Notes under the pieces: generated by a model
The model's input: the letters and a program-made list of their open reading frames with translations, nothing else
The model's database searches: none
What the model was told of the DNA's origin: nothing
NCBI GenBank assembly: GCA_028691715.1
Contig: JAQUYR010000004.1
Location: 8,309 to 37,928 of the forward strand
Direction: 5' to 3'
DNA from: Bacilli bacterium
Lineage (GTDB): Bacteria; Bacillota_I; Bacilli_A; ML615J-28; CAG-698
DNA: 29,620 nucleotides
Shown here: piece by piece, positions 1 to 9,028 of the stretch
Layout of the letters: each line of letters opens with the position of its first letter
Numbering within the stretch: the stretch's first letter is position 1
Made by a program: the position numbers and the translations under genes

Positions 1-8
1 GAGATATA

Positions 9-470
9 ATGGATATTAATCTGATTACCATTGGAAAAATTAAGGAGAATTATCTCATCTCTGGAATTGAGGAATATGCAAAGAGGATAAAACCTTTTTG
101 TAATCTGAAAATAATAGAACTCAAGGAATATAATTTTGATGACTCTGTTAAAAATCTTAAAGAGGAAGCAAAAAGTATTATGGCAAACATCAAAAAGGAT
201 GACTTTGTTATCACTTTGGAGATTGAAGGTAATAATCTTAGCAGTACTGATTTTGCCAGTTTCATTCAAAATCATTATCTTTATAGTCCTCGAGTTTTAA
301 CTTTTATCATTGGTTCATCTGAGGGAATGGCTGAGGAAGTAAAGGCCAGGAGTGACTATAAACTCTCATTTTCAAAAATGACTTTTCCTCATCAACTGAT
401 GAGAATGGTCTTTTTAGAACAGCTATATCGAGCTATGACCATTATTAATAATCAAAAATATCACAAATAA
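9..470 (+). CDS. rlmH: 23S rRNA (pseudouridine1915-N3)-methyltransferase RlmH
   Basis: SPOUT-class methyltransferase of 153 aa (family usually about 155-160) that methylates pseudouridine 1915 in helix 69 of 23S rRNA on assembled 70S ribosomes, using S-adenosylmethionine. Seen: the N-terminal strand MDINLITIGKIKENYL, the glycine-rich SAM/knot loop FIIGSSEGM at residues 99-107, and the family-defining C-terminal stretch from SFSKMTFPHQLMR (120-132) to the terminal YHK. The ATG lies only 8 bases from the window edge, so the ribosome binding site and any promoter are outside the window; the length and the typical N-terminus make this start likely. The stop is followed after 10 bases by uvrB, so the two genes are probably co-transcribed. 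Recognition is by family pattern and is near certain. Confidence 0.96.
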   Translation: MDINLITIGKIKENYLISGIEEYAKRIKPFCNLKIIELKEYNFDDSVKNLKEEAKSIMANIKKDDFVITLEIEGNNLSSTDFASFIQNHYLYSPRVLTFIIGSSEGMAEEVKARSDYKLSFSKMTFPHQLMRMVFLEQLYRAMTIINNQKYHK

Positions 471-480
471 GGAGAAAAAA

Positions 481-2457
481 ATGAGTTTGTTTAAACTTCA
501 TAGTCAATATGTGCCGACTGGTGATCAACCAGCGGCTATTGAAAAATTAACCAATAACTTACTTCATGGAATGAAAGAACAAACTCTCCTTGGAGCAACA
601 GGAACGGGTAAAACTTTTACAATTGCTAATGTTATTAAAAACACGGGCAAGAAAACCCTGATTTTATCGCATAACAAGACCCTGGCAGGACAACTTTATA
701 GTGAATTTAAAACTTTCTTCCCAGAAAACCGGGTGGAATATTTCATTTCATATTATGATTATTACCAGCCAGAGGCTTATGTTGCCAGTAAAGATTTATA
801 CATTGAAAAAGATTCTAGTATTAATGAAGATATCGATCAGATGCGTCATAGCACGGTTAGTTCTTTGCTCGATGCTGATGATGTCATCGTCATCGCCAGT
901 GTTTCATGCATCTATGGAATTGGTGATCCCGAAGATTATAAGGAAAAGATGCTGACTTTGAAGCCTGGACAAGTCATCAACCGAGAAACTATTCTTGAGA
1001 AACTGATATCCATGCAATATGTGAGGAGCGATTATGATTTTAAGCGGGGTAGTTTTCGGGTTAAAGGTGATACAATTGATATCATTCCTTCATATGAAAA
1101 AAGTGATGCTATTAGATTAGAGTTTTTTGATGATGAAATTGAGAAGATTAAGATAGTTGATGTCACTACTGGGAAGATAGTCAGCACAAAAAATATGATT
1201 ACTCTTTATCCAGCGACATTGTTTGCTGTTAGTGATGAAAAAAGAAAAGAAGCTATTAAGAGAATTAAAGAAGAATTGGCGGATAGAATAAAGTATTTTA
1301 CTGATAAGGGACAGCTTTTAGAAGCTCAAAGAATTGAAAGCCGAACCAATTATGATATCGAGATGCTTGAAGAAGTGGGGATGTGCAGTGGCATTGAGAA
1401 TTATTCTCGTCATATGAGTTTAAGAGCTGAGGGAGAAACACCTTACACTTTAATGGATTTCTTTGGTGATGATTTTCTACTTGTCATCGATGAATCCCAT
1501 GTTAGTTTACCTCAGGTCAGAGGAATGTATAATGGTGACCGGGCTCGAAAGATGAGTCTTGTTGACAATGGATTTCGATTACCATCAGCTTTAGATAACA
1601 GACCTCTGATGTTTGATGAGTTTAGAAGTAAGATAAAACAGGTCATCTATGTCAGTGCTACTCCAGCGGAATACGAAACATCAAGAAGCGGTGAGGTTGT
1701 TGAACAAATAATCAGGCCTACTGGTCTTCTTGATCCAATAATTGAGGTAAGGCCTACTAAAAATCAGATTGATGATTTAGTTAAGGAAATAAATCGCCGT
1801 ATTGCTAAAAGGGAAAGAACCTTGGTTGTCACTTTAACTATCAAGATGAGTGAAGATCTGACAAAGTATCTAAAAGAATTAAATATAAAGGTAGCTTATT
1901 TACATTCTGAGGTTAAATCACTCGAAAGATTAGAAATAATACGCTCCTTAAGGCAGGGAGTTTATGATGTTCTTGTTGGTATTAATCTACTTCGCGAGGG
2001 ATTAGATCTTCCAGAAGTGTCCTTAATCAGCATTCTTGATGCTGATAAAGAGGGCTTTCTTCGAAGCGAAACCTCTTTGATTCAAACTGTTGGAAGAGCA
2101 GCAAGAAATGCCAATGGTAAAGTTATTATGTACGCCGATAAGATGACTGAATCGATGAATAAAGCGATCAGTGAAACTTACCGAAGAAGAAAAATTCAGG
2201 ATGACTTTAATATTAGTAATAATATCACACCAACGACTATATTCAAGGAAATAGCTGACAGCATTGTCATCACTAAGGATTTTGTTGATGACAGTGGAGT
2301 TATTGACATGAATAAATTGGAGAATTTAAGCAATATTGAAAAGAAGAAACTGATTAAAAAATTAGAAGCAGAAATGAAAGAGGCAGCTAAGAAACTCGAC
2401 TTTGAACAGGCAATGTCATTAAGAGATATCGTATTTGAATTAAAAGCCAGCCTTTAG
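481..2457 (+). CDS. uvrB: Excinuclease ABC subunit B (UvrB)
   Basis: DNA damage-verification helicase of nucleotide excision repair; it receives DNA from UvrA and recruits UvrC. It has 658 aa, the normal length. Seen: Walker A GATGTGKT (38-45); the beta-hairpin region with YYDYYQPEAYV (about 96-106) that threads between the strands; Walker B/DEAD-like VIDESH (335-340); motif III VSATP (391-395); motif VI QTVGRAARN (535-543); and a C-terminal UVR coiled-coil motif (about 625-658, KKLDFEQAMSLRD) that contacts UvrC. A good ribosome binding site (GGAG at 471-474) precedes the ATG. uvrA, the frequent partner downstream, is absent here; mnmA follows after 7 bases instead. The gene sits inside the rlmH-uvrB-mnmA-recD2 run, probably one transcript. 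Confidence 0.98.
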   Translation: MSLFKLHSQYVPTGDQPAAIEKLTNNLLHGMKEQTLLGATGTGKTFTIANVIKNTGKKTLILSHNKTLAGQLYSEFKTFFPENRVEYFISYYDYYQPEAYVASKDLYIEKDSSINEDIDQMRHSTVSSLLDADDVIVIASVSCIYGIGDPEDYKEKMLTLKPGQVINRETILEKLISMQYVRSDYDFKRGSFRVKGDTIDIIPSYEKSDAIRLEFFDDEIEKIKIVDVTTGKIVSTKNMITLYPATLFAVSDEKRKEAIKRIKEELADRIKYFTDKGQLLEAQRIESRTNYDIEMLEEVGMCSGIENYSRHMSLRAEGETPYTLMDFFGDDFLLVIDESHVSLPQVRGMYNGDRARKMSLVDNGFRLPSALDNRPLMFDEFRSKIKQVIYVSATPAEYETSRSGEVVEQIIRPTGLLDPIIEVRPTKNQIDDLVKEINRRIAKRERTLVVTLTIKMSEDLTKYLKELNIKVAYLHSEVKSLERLEIIRSLRQGVYDVLVGINLLREGLDLPEVSLISILDADKEGFLRSETSLIQTVGRAARNANGKVIMYADKMTESMNKAISETYRRRKIQDDFNISNNITPTTIFKEIADSIVITKDFVDDSGVIDMNKLENLSNIEKKKLIKKLEAEMKEAAKKLDFEQAMSLRDIVFELKASL

Positions 2458-2464
2458 GTGAATT

Positions 2465-3598
2465 ATGGAAACAAAAAAGAAAAGACCAAGAGTGGTTGTT
2501 GGATTAAGCGGGGGAGTTGACTCAGCTGTTAGTGTCATAAAACTTCAGGAAGCTGGTTATGATGTTGAAGGAATGTTTATGCGTAACTGGGATTCCTCAA
2601 TAAATAATGACATTTTAGGCAATCCCCACACCAATGACAGTATCTGTCCTCAAGAAATTGACTACATGGATGCGGTAAAAACAGCGGAAGAATTGGGAAT
2701 CAAATTGACGAGAATCGATTTTGTTGAGGAGTATTGGCAAAGAGTATTCTCCTATTTTCTTGATGAGTATCGAGCAAATAGGACTCCTAATCCCGATATT
2801 TTATGCAATAAAGAAATAAAATTCAAAGCTTTTTTGGATAAAGCTATGGAAATGGGTTTTGATTATATTGCTATGGGACATTATGCCAGAGTAGTTCATG
2901 AACCTGAGATTCAACTGTTGAGGGGACTTGATCGTAACAAAGATCAGAGTTATTTTCTTTGTCAGCTGACGAAGGAACAATTATCTAAAGCTTTATTTCC
3001 AATTGGAGAAATGACAAAACCAGAAGTCAGAGCTCTAGCAAAGAAATATAACCTTAGTATTGCTGAGAAAAAAGATTCAACTGGTGTTTGTTTTATCGGA
3101 GAAAGAAATTTCAAACAGTTTCTGGAAAACTACTTACCAGCTAAAAAAGGTAAAATTATGACTCTAGACGGTGAAGTTGTCGGTGAACATGATGGAATTA
3201 TGTACTATACAATTGGTCAGAGAAAAGGTTTAGGTCTTGGAGGAGCAGGTAATGCCTGGTTTGTTTTAGGAAAGGATGCTGAAAAAAACATTTTATTAGT
3301 CGGTCGAGGTGAGAATCAGGAATATCTGTTTTCAAACTGGGCGATAGTTTCTAAAATAAATTGGATCGGACCAGAATTTGTTGGGGAACTGTGTTGTCTA
3401 GCAAAGTTCAGATATCGTGGTATTGATAATAAAGTTGTTATAAAATGGCTTGATAAGGATAAAATGGAAGTCAGATATGAAGAAAAAGCTAAAGCTGTAA
3501 CCCCCGGGCAAGAAGCTGTTTTCTATGATGGTGAGCGATTGTTGGGCGGGGGAACTATTGACGAAGTATATATGAACGAAGAAAAAAGAAGATATTAG
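2465..3598 (+). CDS. mnmA: tRNA-specific 2-thiouridylase MnmA
   Basis: Catalyses ATP-dependent 2-thiolation of the wobble uridine (U34) of Lys, Glu and Gln tRNAs, taking sulfur from a cysteine desulfurase route. It has 377 aa, the normal length. Seen: the PP-loop ATP pyrophosphatase motif SGGVDS (15-20), the first catalytic cysteine in NPDILCNKEIKF (Cys114), GHYARV, and the second catalytic cysteine in TGVCFIGERNF (Cys209), followed by a C-terminal beta-barrel. Both cysteines required for persulfide chemistry are present. It begins 7 bases after uvrB, whose end supplies the weak AGGTGA ribosome binding site (2456-2461), so translation is probably coupled. recD2 follows 8 bases downstream. No partner cysteine desulfurase gene lies in the window. 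Confidence 0.97.
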   Translation: METKKKRPRVVVGLSGGVDSAVSVIKLQEAGYDVEGMFMRNWDSSINNDILGNPHTNDSICPQEIDYMDAVKTAEELGIKLTRIDFVEEYWQRVFSYFLDEYRANRTPNPDILCNKEIKFKAFLDKAMEMGFDYIAMGHYARVVHEPEIQLLRGLDRNKDQSYFLCQLTKEQLSKALFPIGEMTKPEVRALAKKYNLSIAEKKDSTGVCFIGERNFKQFLENYLPAKKGKIMTLDGEVVGEHDGIMYYTIGQRKGLGLGGAGNAWFVLGKDAEKNILLVGRGENQEYLFSNWAIVSKINWIGPEFVGELCCLAKFRYRGIDNKVVIKWLDKDKMEVRYEEKAKAVTPGQEAVFYDGERLLGGGTIDEVYMNEEKRRY

Positions 3599-3606
3599 AG
3601 GATGAT

Positions 3607-5907
3607 ATGTTAGAAAACATTTATGGCAGTGTCAATAAAATTACATACTTTAATGAGGATAATGGCTATGGTATTATCAAAATTAAACTCAATTATCAGG
3701 ATAATAAGATAGCCAAATACCGCGCTAAATTGTTTTCTAATATTTTAACAGTTACCTGTAATTTTGAAAGAAGACCATTGATTGATGAGGAGTATGATTT
3801 TACAGGAGAATTTATCAAGACTTCTTACGGAGTTCAATTCAAGGCAAAGGAATTCACCAGAAGGGGAGAAGACACATTAGAGGGAGTTATTACCTATCTA
3901 TCGAGTGATTTCTTTCCAGGAATTGGTAAAATCACCGCCACAAAAATCTTTAATACCCTTGGTAGTGATTGTCTTGATAAGATTGAAAATGATAACAAAG
4001 CACTTGATCAAGTTGAGGGCTTAAATCAAAATCAAAAGGATACCATTTATAATTCTCTTGTTGAGAATAGAAATAAAAAGAAAATAACCCTGGGATTATT
4101 AAATCTCGGGATAACAATGCAGATGAGTTTAAAACTGATGAAACTTTTAGGAGATAATGTTTTAGCTATCATCAAAGAAAATCCCTATCGTCTAATGGAA
4201 CTTGTTGAAGGGTATGGCTTTATTAAATGTGATAAAATTGCTCTAGAGTATGGTTTTAAAAAGGATGATACTTTAAGAATTCAAGCTTTAATAGGTTATA
4301 TCGTCAAAATTATGACCTATAGTGCTGGTGATACGTTTGTTGAATACAATGATCTGTATAACCGCTGTAGTGAAGAATTGAACAAGGAAGAGAACATCCT
4401 CGATTCAGAGAACTTCAGGGAAGCTATTTATGCTTTAAGAGATCAGAAAAAGGTTTTTATCGATGAAGAAAAGAATATCTTTGATGCTTATGTATACAAA
4501 GCTGAAAATCTTCTTGCTGAGAAAATAGTTTCTTTATTAAATGAAGAATTTGACTATGGCTATGATGTTAAAAAGATTGATGAGGCTTTAGATAAGATAA
4601 CTGAAAAGATATCAATAACATACAGCGACCGTCAACTTCAGGCAATAAAAAGTGCTTTGAGTGAAAATCTGGCGATAGTCACTGGTGGTCCTGGTACTGG
4701 TAAGTCAACAATCATTAAAGGAATTATTGAAACATATGTTTGGTTGTTTGGTAATGAGACTTCCCGAGAAGGGATAGCTCTTCTTGCTCCAACTGGAAGA
4801 GCTGCGAAGCGCTTAAAAGAGGTTACTCTTCATCAACAAGCGCAGACAATTCATCGGTTTTTGGGATATGAGGGGCATGGTTTGTTTAGGCATGGACCAG
4901 ATAACCCGGTTGAGGCTAAACTTGTCATCATTGATGAGGTTTCCATGGTGGATGTTCTCCTAATGGCAAGGCTCCTTTCCAGTCTTCCAGAAGCAACAAA
5001 AGTAGTAATGGTCGGTGATGTTGATCAATTACCATCAGTTGGACCTGGTGAGGTGTTGCAGAATCTGATCACTTCTAAGGAGATAACAACGATTGTCTTA
5101 GATAAAATTCATCGTCAGGCTTCTGATTCAACAATTATCAGTTTTGCCCATTCCATAAATAATGGTATCCTACCAGAAAACATCGTTGAGAAACAACATG
5201 ATAGAAATTTCATACCATTAAATGATAATGATATAATAAATAATGTTATCAAGGTGATTGAACAAGCGGTGAGTAAGGGAATGGATATCGTTAGAGATAT
5301 TCAAGTATTGATTCCTCTATATAAAGGAGAAGTTGGAATAAATGCTATGAACGAAAGACTCCAGGAAAGATTTAATCCTTTTGTCGATTATGAATTAAAA
5401 CACCTGACGCGAAAATTTAGGGTAAATGATAAAGTCATACAACTAGTCAATCGCAGTGAAAAGCAAGTCATGAATGGTGATATTGGAGTTATATATTCCT
5501 TTGATTTTGAAGGAAACAATATAAGTGGTTTATCGGTTTTATTTGATATTGGGTTGGTCAGTTATAAAAAAGAAGAACTTGAAGATTTAACTCATGCTTA
5601 TGCCATTTCCATTCATAAAGCTCAGGGTAGTGAATTTGATTTAGTAGTAGTTCCTTTTACCTTTAAGTATTTCATAATGTTAAAGCGAAAACTGATATAT
5701 ACAGCCGTAACCAGAGCAAAGAAATATCTGATTATGCTTGGAAGTATTGAAGCTTTGAATAGAGGTATTCAGGGAGTTGAAACTAATCGAAAGACAAGAC
5801 TTGTTGAGAAAATAAAAAAAGTTTTTTCTGGTAAGTCAATTGAGGACATTGAAATTGAAGAAGATATCGTTCAGGAAGAGGGGGTTTCCCCTTACGATTT
5901 TCTTTAA
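3607..5907 (+). CDS. recD2: RecD2 family ATP-dependent 5'-3' DNA helicase
   Basis: SF1B helicase of the RecD2/YrrC type that works without RecB and RecC; in Bacilli it contributes to replication-fork and repair processes. It has 766 aa, within family range. Seen: an N-terminal OB-like region, then tandem helix-hairpin-helix sequence (FFPGIGKITATKIF, about residues 103-116) characteristic of RecD2 rather than RecD; Walker A GGPGTGKS (360-367); Walker B VIIDEVSMVD (D443, E444); an SH3-like insertion; motif V IHKAQGSEFD (about 669-678); and motif VI TAVTRAKKY (699-707). The ribosome binding site AGAGGATG precedes the ATG at 3607. It is the last gene of the run and is followed directly by a hairpin terminator. 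Confidence 0.95.
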   Translation: MLENIYGSVNKITYFNEDNGYGIIKIKLNYQDNKIAKYRAKLFSNILTVTCNFERRPLIDEEYDFTGEFIKTSYGVQFKAKEFTRRGEDTLEGVITYLSSDFFPGIGKITATKIFNTLGSDCLDKIENDNKALDQVEGLNQNQKDTIYNSLVENRNKKKITLGLLNLGITMQMSLKLMKLLGDNVLAIIKENPYRLMELVEGYGFIKCDKIALEYGFKKDDTLRIQALIGYIVKIMTYSAGDTFVEYNDLYNRCSEELNKEENILDSENFREAIYALRDQKKVFIDEEKNIFDAYVYKAENLLAEKIVSLLNEEFDYGYDVKKIDEALDKITEKISITYSDRQLQAIKSALSENLAIVTGGPGTGKSTIIKGIIETYVWLFGNETSREGIALLAPTGRAAKRLKEVTLHQQAQTIHRFLGYEGHGLFRHGPDNPVEAKLVIIDEVSMVDVLLMARLLSSLPEATKVVMVGDVDQLPSVGPGEVLQNLITSKEITTIVLDKIHRQASDSTIISFAHSINNGILPENIVEKQHDRNFIPLNDNDIINNVIKVIEQAVSKGMDIVRDIQVLIPLYKGEVGINAMNERLQERFNPFVDYELKHLTRKFRVNDKVIQLVNRSEKQVMNGDIGVIYSFDFEGNNISGLSVLFDIGLVSYKKEELEDLTHAYAISIHKAQGSEFDLVVVPFTFKYFIMLKRKLIYTAVTRAKKYLIMLGSIEALNRGIQGVETNRKTRLVEKIKKVFSGKSIEDIEIEEDIVQEEGVSPYDFL

Positions 5908-5915
5908 AAAGATAG

Positions 5916-5953
5916 AAAAAAGCATTTGTTAATATTTAGCCGATGCTTTTTTT
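5916..5953 (+). terminator. Intrinsic terminator after recD2
   Basis: Arms AAAAAAGCAT (5916-5925) and ATGCTTTTTT (5943-5952) form a 10-bp stem around a 17-base loop, with a run of seven T. It begins 8 bases after the recD2 stop and separates the repair operon from the ABC exporter promoter. Confidence 0.8.
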
Positions 5954-5954
5954 G

Positions 5955-5983
5955 TTGACTAAAAGAGTTTTTAGTAGTAATAT
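5955..5983 (+). promoter_or_regulatory. Promoter of the ABC exporter operon
   Basis: TTGACT (5955-5960), a 17-base spacer and TAATAT (5978-5983) fit a sigma-A type promoter. It lies directly after the recD2 terminator and 29 bases before the GTG start of the ATPase gene. Confidence 0.6.
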
Positions 5984-6012
5984 AAGGAAAAGTTTGAAGG
6001 AGAAAATTAAAA

Positions 6013-6930
6013 GTGAATGAAAAAATAATCGAGGTAAAAAATTTACATAAATCATATGGAAACATCCATGCTGTAAAAGGTATAGATTTTTATGTTGAAA
6101 GTGGGAAATTGTTTGCTTTTCTAGGCCCGAACGGTGCTGGGAAATCAACTACAATTGATATCATTTGTACCTTCTTACAACCAGATAGCGGTGAAATAAT
6201 TGTTGATGATCACAAATTAGGCGAAGATGATAACAAGATTAGATCAGTTATCGGTGCAGTATTTCAAGATGGCTTGTTGGATGATTTACTAACAATTGAA
6301 GATAATTTGAAAATCCGCGGTAGTTTCTATGGACTTAAGGGGAGCAAACTAAAGAAAGCAGTTGAAGAGGTTGCAGAAATCACCAACATAAAGGAACTGT
6401 TAAAACGTCAATATAAGACACTATCGGGAGGACAACGTCGTCGTTGTGATATCGCCCGAGCTTTGATAAACACTCCTAAAATTTTGTTTTTGGATGAGCC
6501 AACAACGGGTCTAGATCCTCAGACAAGAAAGGTTGTCTGGGAAACGATAACCAATTTACAGAAGAAAACACAAATGACGATTTTTCTGACAACTCATTAT
6601 ATGGAAGAGGCTGGTAGTGCTGACTATGTCATCGTTATTGATGATGGTAAAATCGTTGCCAAAGGTTCACCAGCAGAATTAAAGGAAAAATATACTAGTG
6701 ATAAATTGATTCTTTCTTGTAAAGAGATAGAAACAGTTGAAAACATCTTAAAAGATATTGAAGTTGCATATGAAAAAACAGCAAACCAGATTACTGTTAA
6801 ACTAGCAGCAACTTTGGATTCGCTAGAAATTATTGAAAAGTGTAAGGATTATATTTTTGGCTTTGAAGTGCTGAATGGTACTATGGATGATGCCTTTATT
6901 GGCATTACGGGAAAGGAGATAAGAGAATGA
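6013..6930 (+). CDS. ABC-2 type exporter, ATP-binding subunit
   Basis: ATPase of a two-gene exporter of the drug/antibiotic-resistance (DrrA-like) class, acting on the cytoplasmic face of the membrane. It has 305 aa. Seen: Walker A GPNGAGKST (38-46), Q-loop in AVFQDGLLDD, signature LSGGQRRR (137-144), Walker B ILFLDEP (D161, E162), D-loop GLDP, and H-loop TTHYMEEAG; the last roughly 80 residues resemble the DUF4162 accessory domain common in this subgroup. The start is GTG at 6013; AAGGAG (5997-6002) is well placed and no in-frame ATG fits. The gene overlaps the permease gene by 4 bases (ATGA), implying coupled translation and a fixed partner. Substrate cannot be told from the sequence: drugs, peptides and lipids are all possible. 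Confidence 0.93.
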   Translation: MNEKIIEVKNLHKSYGNIHAVKGIDFYVESGKLFAFLGPNGAGKSTTIDIICTFLQPDSGEIIVDDHKLGEDDNKIRSVIGAVFQDGLLDDLLTIEDNLKIRGSFYGLKGSKLKKAVEEVAEITNIKELLKRQYKTLSGGQRRRCDIARALINTPKILFLDEPTTGLDPQTRKVVWETITNLQKKTQMTIFLTTHYMEEAGSADYVIVIDDGKIVAKGSPAELKEKYTSDKLILSCKEIETVENILKDIEVAYEKTANQITVKLAATLDSLEIIEKCKDYIFGFEVLNGTMDDAFIGITGKEIRE

Positions 6931-7808
6931 TTGCATTTGCTAAAAGAAATTTATTAGTCTTTTTTAAAGACAAGAGTTCAGTGTTCTTTTCTCTATTAGC
7001 TGTATTCATTATTATTGGTTTATATGCTCTCTTTCTTGGTGATGTATGGGTTAATAGCATTGAGTCTCAATTTAGCAATGAATTTGAAATAGAATTTGTT
7101 GGGGCTAGATTTTTGATGGATAGTTGGATTGCTGCGGGACTATTAGCCGTAACTTCAGTAACCACAACTATGGGTGCTTTTGGAATAATGGTAGAGGATA
7201 AAACCAAGAAGATTGATAAAGACTTCATTTCTTCACCAATAAAAAGAAGTAGCATCATTGGTGGATATATCATCAGTGCTTATATCATTGGAATAATCAT
7301 GAGTCTGGTAACTCTAGTCTTAGCTGAAGTTTATATTTTGTTAAATGGTGGAGAATTGATGAGCTTTTTAACATTGATCAGGGTAATTGGTTTATTATTC
7401 TTATCAACATTTACAAATACTTCAATAGTATTATTTATCGTTCTATTTTTTACTAGCAATAATGCTTTCTCAACAGCTAGTACGATTATCGGAACAATTA
7501 TTGGTTTCTTGACTGGTATTTATCTTCCAATTGGCCAACTTCCAGAATCGGTTCAAGTGGTAGTAAAGGTCTTTCCACCATCGCATTCAGCGGCTTTATT
7601 CAGACAGATAATGATGGCTGATCCCATTGCTGCTTCTTTTTCTGGATTACCTCAGGAAGCAGAAACTGGATTTAAGACACTAATGGGAGTGACTTATAAT
7701 TTTGGTGATACAAATGTGACACCACTTATGAGCATCTTAATTTTAATCGGTACAGGAGTTCTTTTCTTTGCTCTATCAATAATTAAGGTTTCCCGAAAGA
7801 AAAAATAA
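6927..7808 (+). CDS. ABC-2 type exporter, permease subunit
   Basis: Membrane partner of the preceding ATPase. It has 293 aa with about six hydrophobic segments: one after the first few residues (SVFFSLLAVFIIIGLYALFL), a pair around residues 65-90, and later helices around 112-140, 145-170, 175-200 and 268-288, ending in a basic cytoplasmic tail (KVSRKKK). A long external loop follows helix 1, and another lies between helices 5 and 6, as in ABC2_membrane proteins of the DrrB/NodJ kind. The ATG overlaps the ATPase stop. The gene ends against a terminator shared with the convergent pcp gene. The family call is solid; the substrate is unknown. Confidence 0.88.
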   Translation: MIAFAKRNLLVFFKDKSSVFFSLLAVFIIIGLYALFLGDVWVNSIESQFSNEFEIEFVGARFLMDSWIAAGLLAVTSVTTTMGAFGIMVEDKTKKIDKDFISSPIKRSSIIGGYIISAYIIGIIMSLVTLVLAEVYILLNGGELMSFLTLIRVIGLLFLSTFTNTSIVLFIVLFFTSNNAFSTASTIIGTIIGFLTGIYLPIGQLPESVQVVVKVFPPSHSAALFRQIMMADPIAASFSGLPQEAETGFKTLMGVTYNFGDTNVTPLMSILILIGTGVLFFALSIIKVSRKKK

Positions 7809-7809
7809 T

Positions 7810-7835
7810 AAAAGCACCTAAAAAGGTGCTTTTTT
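7810..7835. terminator. Bidirectional terminator between ABC permease and pcp
   Basis: Arms AAAAGCACCT (7810-7819) and AGGTGCTTTT (7824-7833) make a perfect 10-bp stem with a 4-base loop and flanking T/A runs, so it can stop transcription from either side. The pcp stop codon (minus strand, 7818-7820) lies inside the hairpin. Confidence 0.88.
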
Positions 7836-8414
7836 AATTTCTTCTAAAACTTTCTCAAGTGTTTCAGACATCACATCTAAATCTATACAATTCATACTAT
7901 CATCAGTTTGACCTTTATAGAGTGGAAAGTGTATAAAACCAACTTTTGTAGTTAAATTCATTTTTTTAACGAGATTTAAGGCGATAAAAAAAGAAAAATT
8001 ACATACATAAGTTCCCGCTGAATATGATAGATAAAGCGGATATTTGCTCTCTAAAGAGGAAACAATATTTATAGCATCAATCGTGTTAAAAGAGCCATCA
8101 CTTTCTTCTTCAACAATTCTTTTATTCAGGTAACAATTCCCATCATTATCATATGTTGGACTATTGATGATGTTTATGGCGATTTGTTCAAGGGCTATCT
8201 TTGTTCTATTTTGAGCTTGCCCCATGAGTAGAAGAACATCGGGTTTGTAATTAAGAAGCATTTCTTTAATAATAATTTCACATTTCTTATAGGAAACAGG
8301 CAATATTTTTTTAATAAGGCTCTCGCTATCAGAGATTTTATTTAAAACAGCCAGTGAGGAATTGGAGTTCAAAGAACCAAAAGGTTCAAAGGCTGTTAAT
8401 AGTATTTTTTTCAT
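7818..8414 (-). CDS. pcp: Pyroglutamyl-peptidase I (peptidase family C15)
   Basis: Cytoplasmic cysteine peptidase that removes N-terminal pyroglutamate from peptides. It has 198 aa, slightly shorter than the usual 200-220. Seen: the N-terminal signature KILLTAFEPFG (3-13), the catalytic Glu in ALEQIAINI (Glu76), the catalytic Cys in SAGTYVCNFSFF (Cys138), and the catalytic His in GFIHFPLYKGQ (His162), in the order and spacing of C15 enzymes. A good ribosome binding site AAGGTGA (complement of 8419-8425) precedes the ATG. It is transcribed alone, against its neighbours, and is convergent with the ABC exporter; its stop lies within the shared terminator hairpin. All three catalytic residues are intact, so it should be active. 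Confidence 0.92.
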   Translation of the reverse strand: MKKILLTAFEPFGSLNSNSSLAVLNKISDSESLIKKILPVSYKKCEIIIKEMLLNYKPDVLLLMGQAQNRTKIALEQIAINIINSPTYDNDGNCYLNKRIVEEESDGSFNTIDAINIVSSLESKYPLYLSYSAGTYVCNFSFFIALNLVKKMNLTTKVGFIHFPLYKGQTDDSMNCIDLDVMSETLEKVLEEIKKAPF

Positions 8415-8437
8415 ATCTTCACCTTCTTGACAGATAT

Positions 8438-8466
8438 ATTATAACAAAAAAAATAAAAAAGAGGAA
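8438..8466 (-). promoter_or_regulatory. Possible pcp promoter
   Basis: On the minus strand a perfect TATAAT (8438-8443) sits 23 bases before the pcp start codon. The hexamer 17 bases upstream (TTCCTC, 8461-8466) is a poor -35. It is tentative and rests mostly on the -10. Confidence 0.35.
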
Positions 8467-8497
8467 AAGAAACTAATATATAGTAGAGGTGATATTC

Positions 8498-9028
8498 TTG
8501 AATAAAAGTAAGGGAAAGAAAATAATAATTGTTACTCTTGTTGTTGCCTTTATTATTCTTGGCTATCTATGGCAAAAAGATGAAAAAGAATATGTTAGTA
8601 ATGAAAATAATCCAGAAAATACCGAAGTCATCACCAGTCGCTTTGTCATATATATAAAAGGTGAAGTGAAAAATCCTGGCTTATATTTAATTGATAAGGA
8701 TAAACGCATTAATGATGCCATCAATTTAGCTGGTGGATTTACAGATAATGCTAATACAAAGGATATCAATCTTGCTGAAAAGATAACCGATGGAATGACT
8801 ATTACAATTAGTAGTAGAGCAGTGGATGAATATCAGTCTAGGATATCAATTAATAATGCTAATCTTGAGGAATTACAAAAACTACCGCGAATTGGTCCTG
8901 CTTTGGCTCAAAGAATAATCGATTATCGCAATAAAAATGATGGGTTTAAAACTATTGAGGAGATAATGAATATAAGTGGGATATCTGAAGCTATTTTTGA
9001 ACAAATTAAAGACGACATCTGTCTATAG
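8498..9028 (+). CDS. comEA: Competence protein ComEA (membrane-anchored DNA receptor)
   Basis: Binds incoming double-stranded DNA at the outer face of the membrane for transformation. The start is taken as TTG 8498, not the upstream GTG at 8489, because the ribosome binding site AGAGGTGA (8485-8492) overlaps that GTG and is correctly spaced from the TTG. The resulting 176-aa protein has a short basic N-terminus and one transmembrane helix (about 9-25), an SLBB domain (about 47-105, starting FVIYIKGEVKNPGLY), and a C-terminal double helix-hairpin-helix DNA-binding domain (about 115-176, ISINNANLEELQKLPRIGP...). comEC follows in an overlapping frame; comEB, which lies between them in Bacillus subtilis, is missing. 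No convincing promoter was found upstream. Confidence 0.93.
   Translation: MNKSKGKKIIIVTLVVAFIILGYLWQKDEKEYVSNENNPENTEVITSRFVIYIKGEVKNPGLYLIDKDKRINDAINLAGGFTDNANTKDINLAEKITDGMTITISSRAVDEYQSRISINNANLEELQKLPRIGPALAQRIIDYRNKNDGFKTIEEIMNISGISEAIFEQIKDDICL

Noticed and set aside
8427..8445. TTGACA at 8427 as a comEA promoter
   Set aside because: The matching -10 position 17 bases on is a poly-A stretch; the nearby TATAAT reads on the minus strand and fits pcp better.
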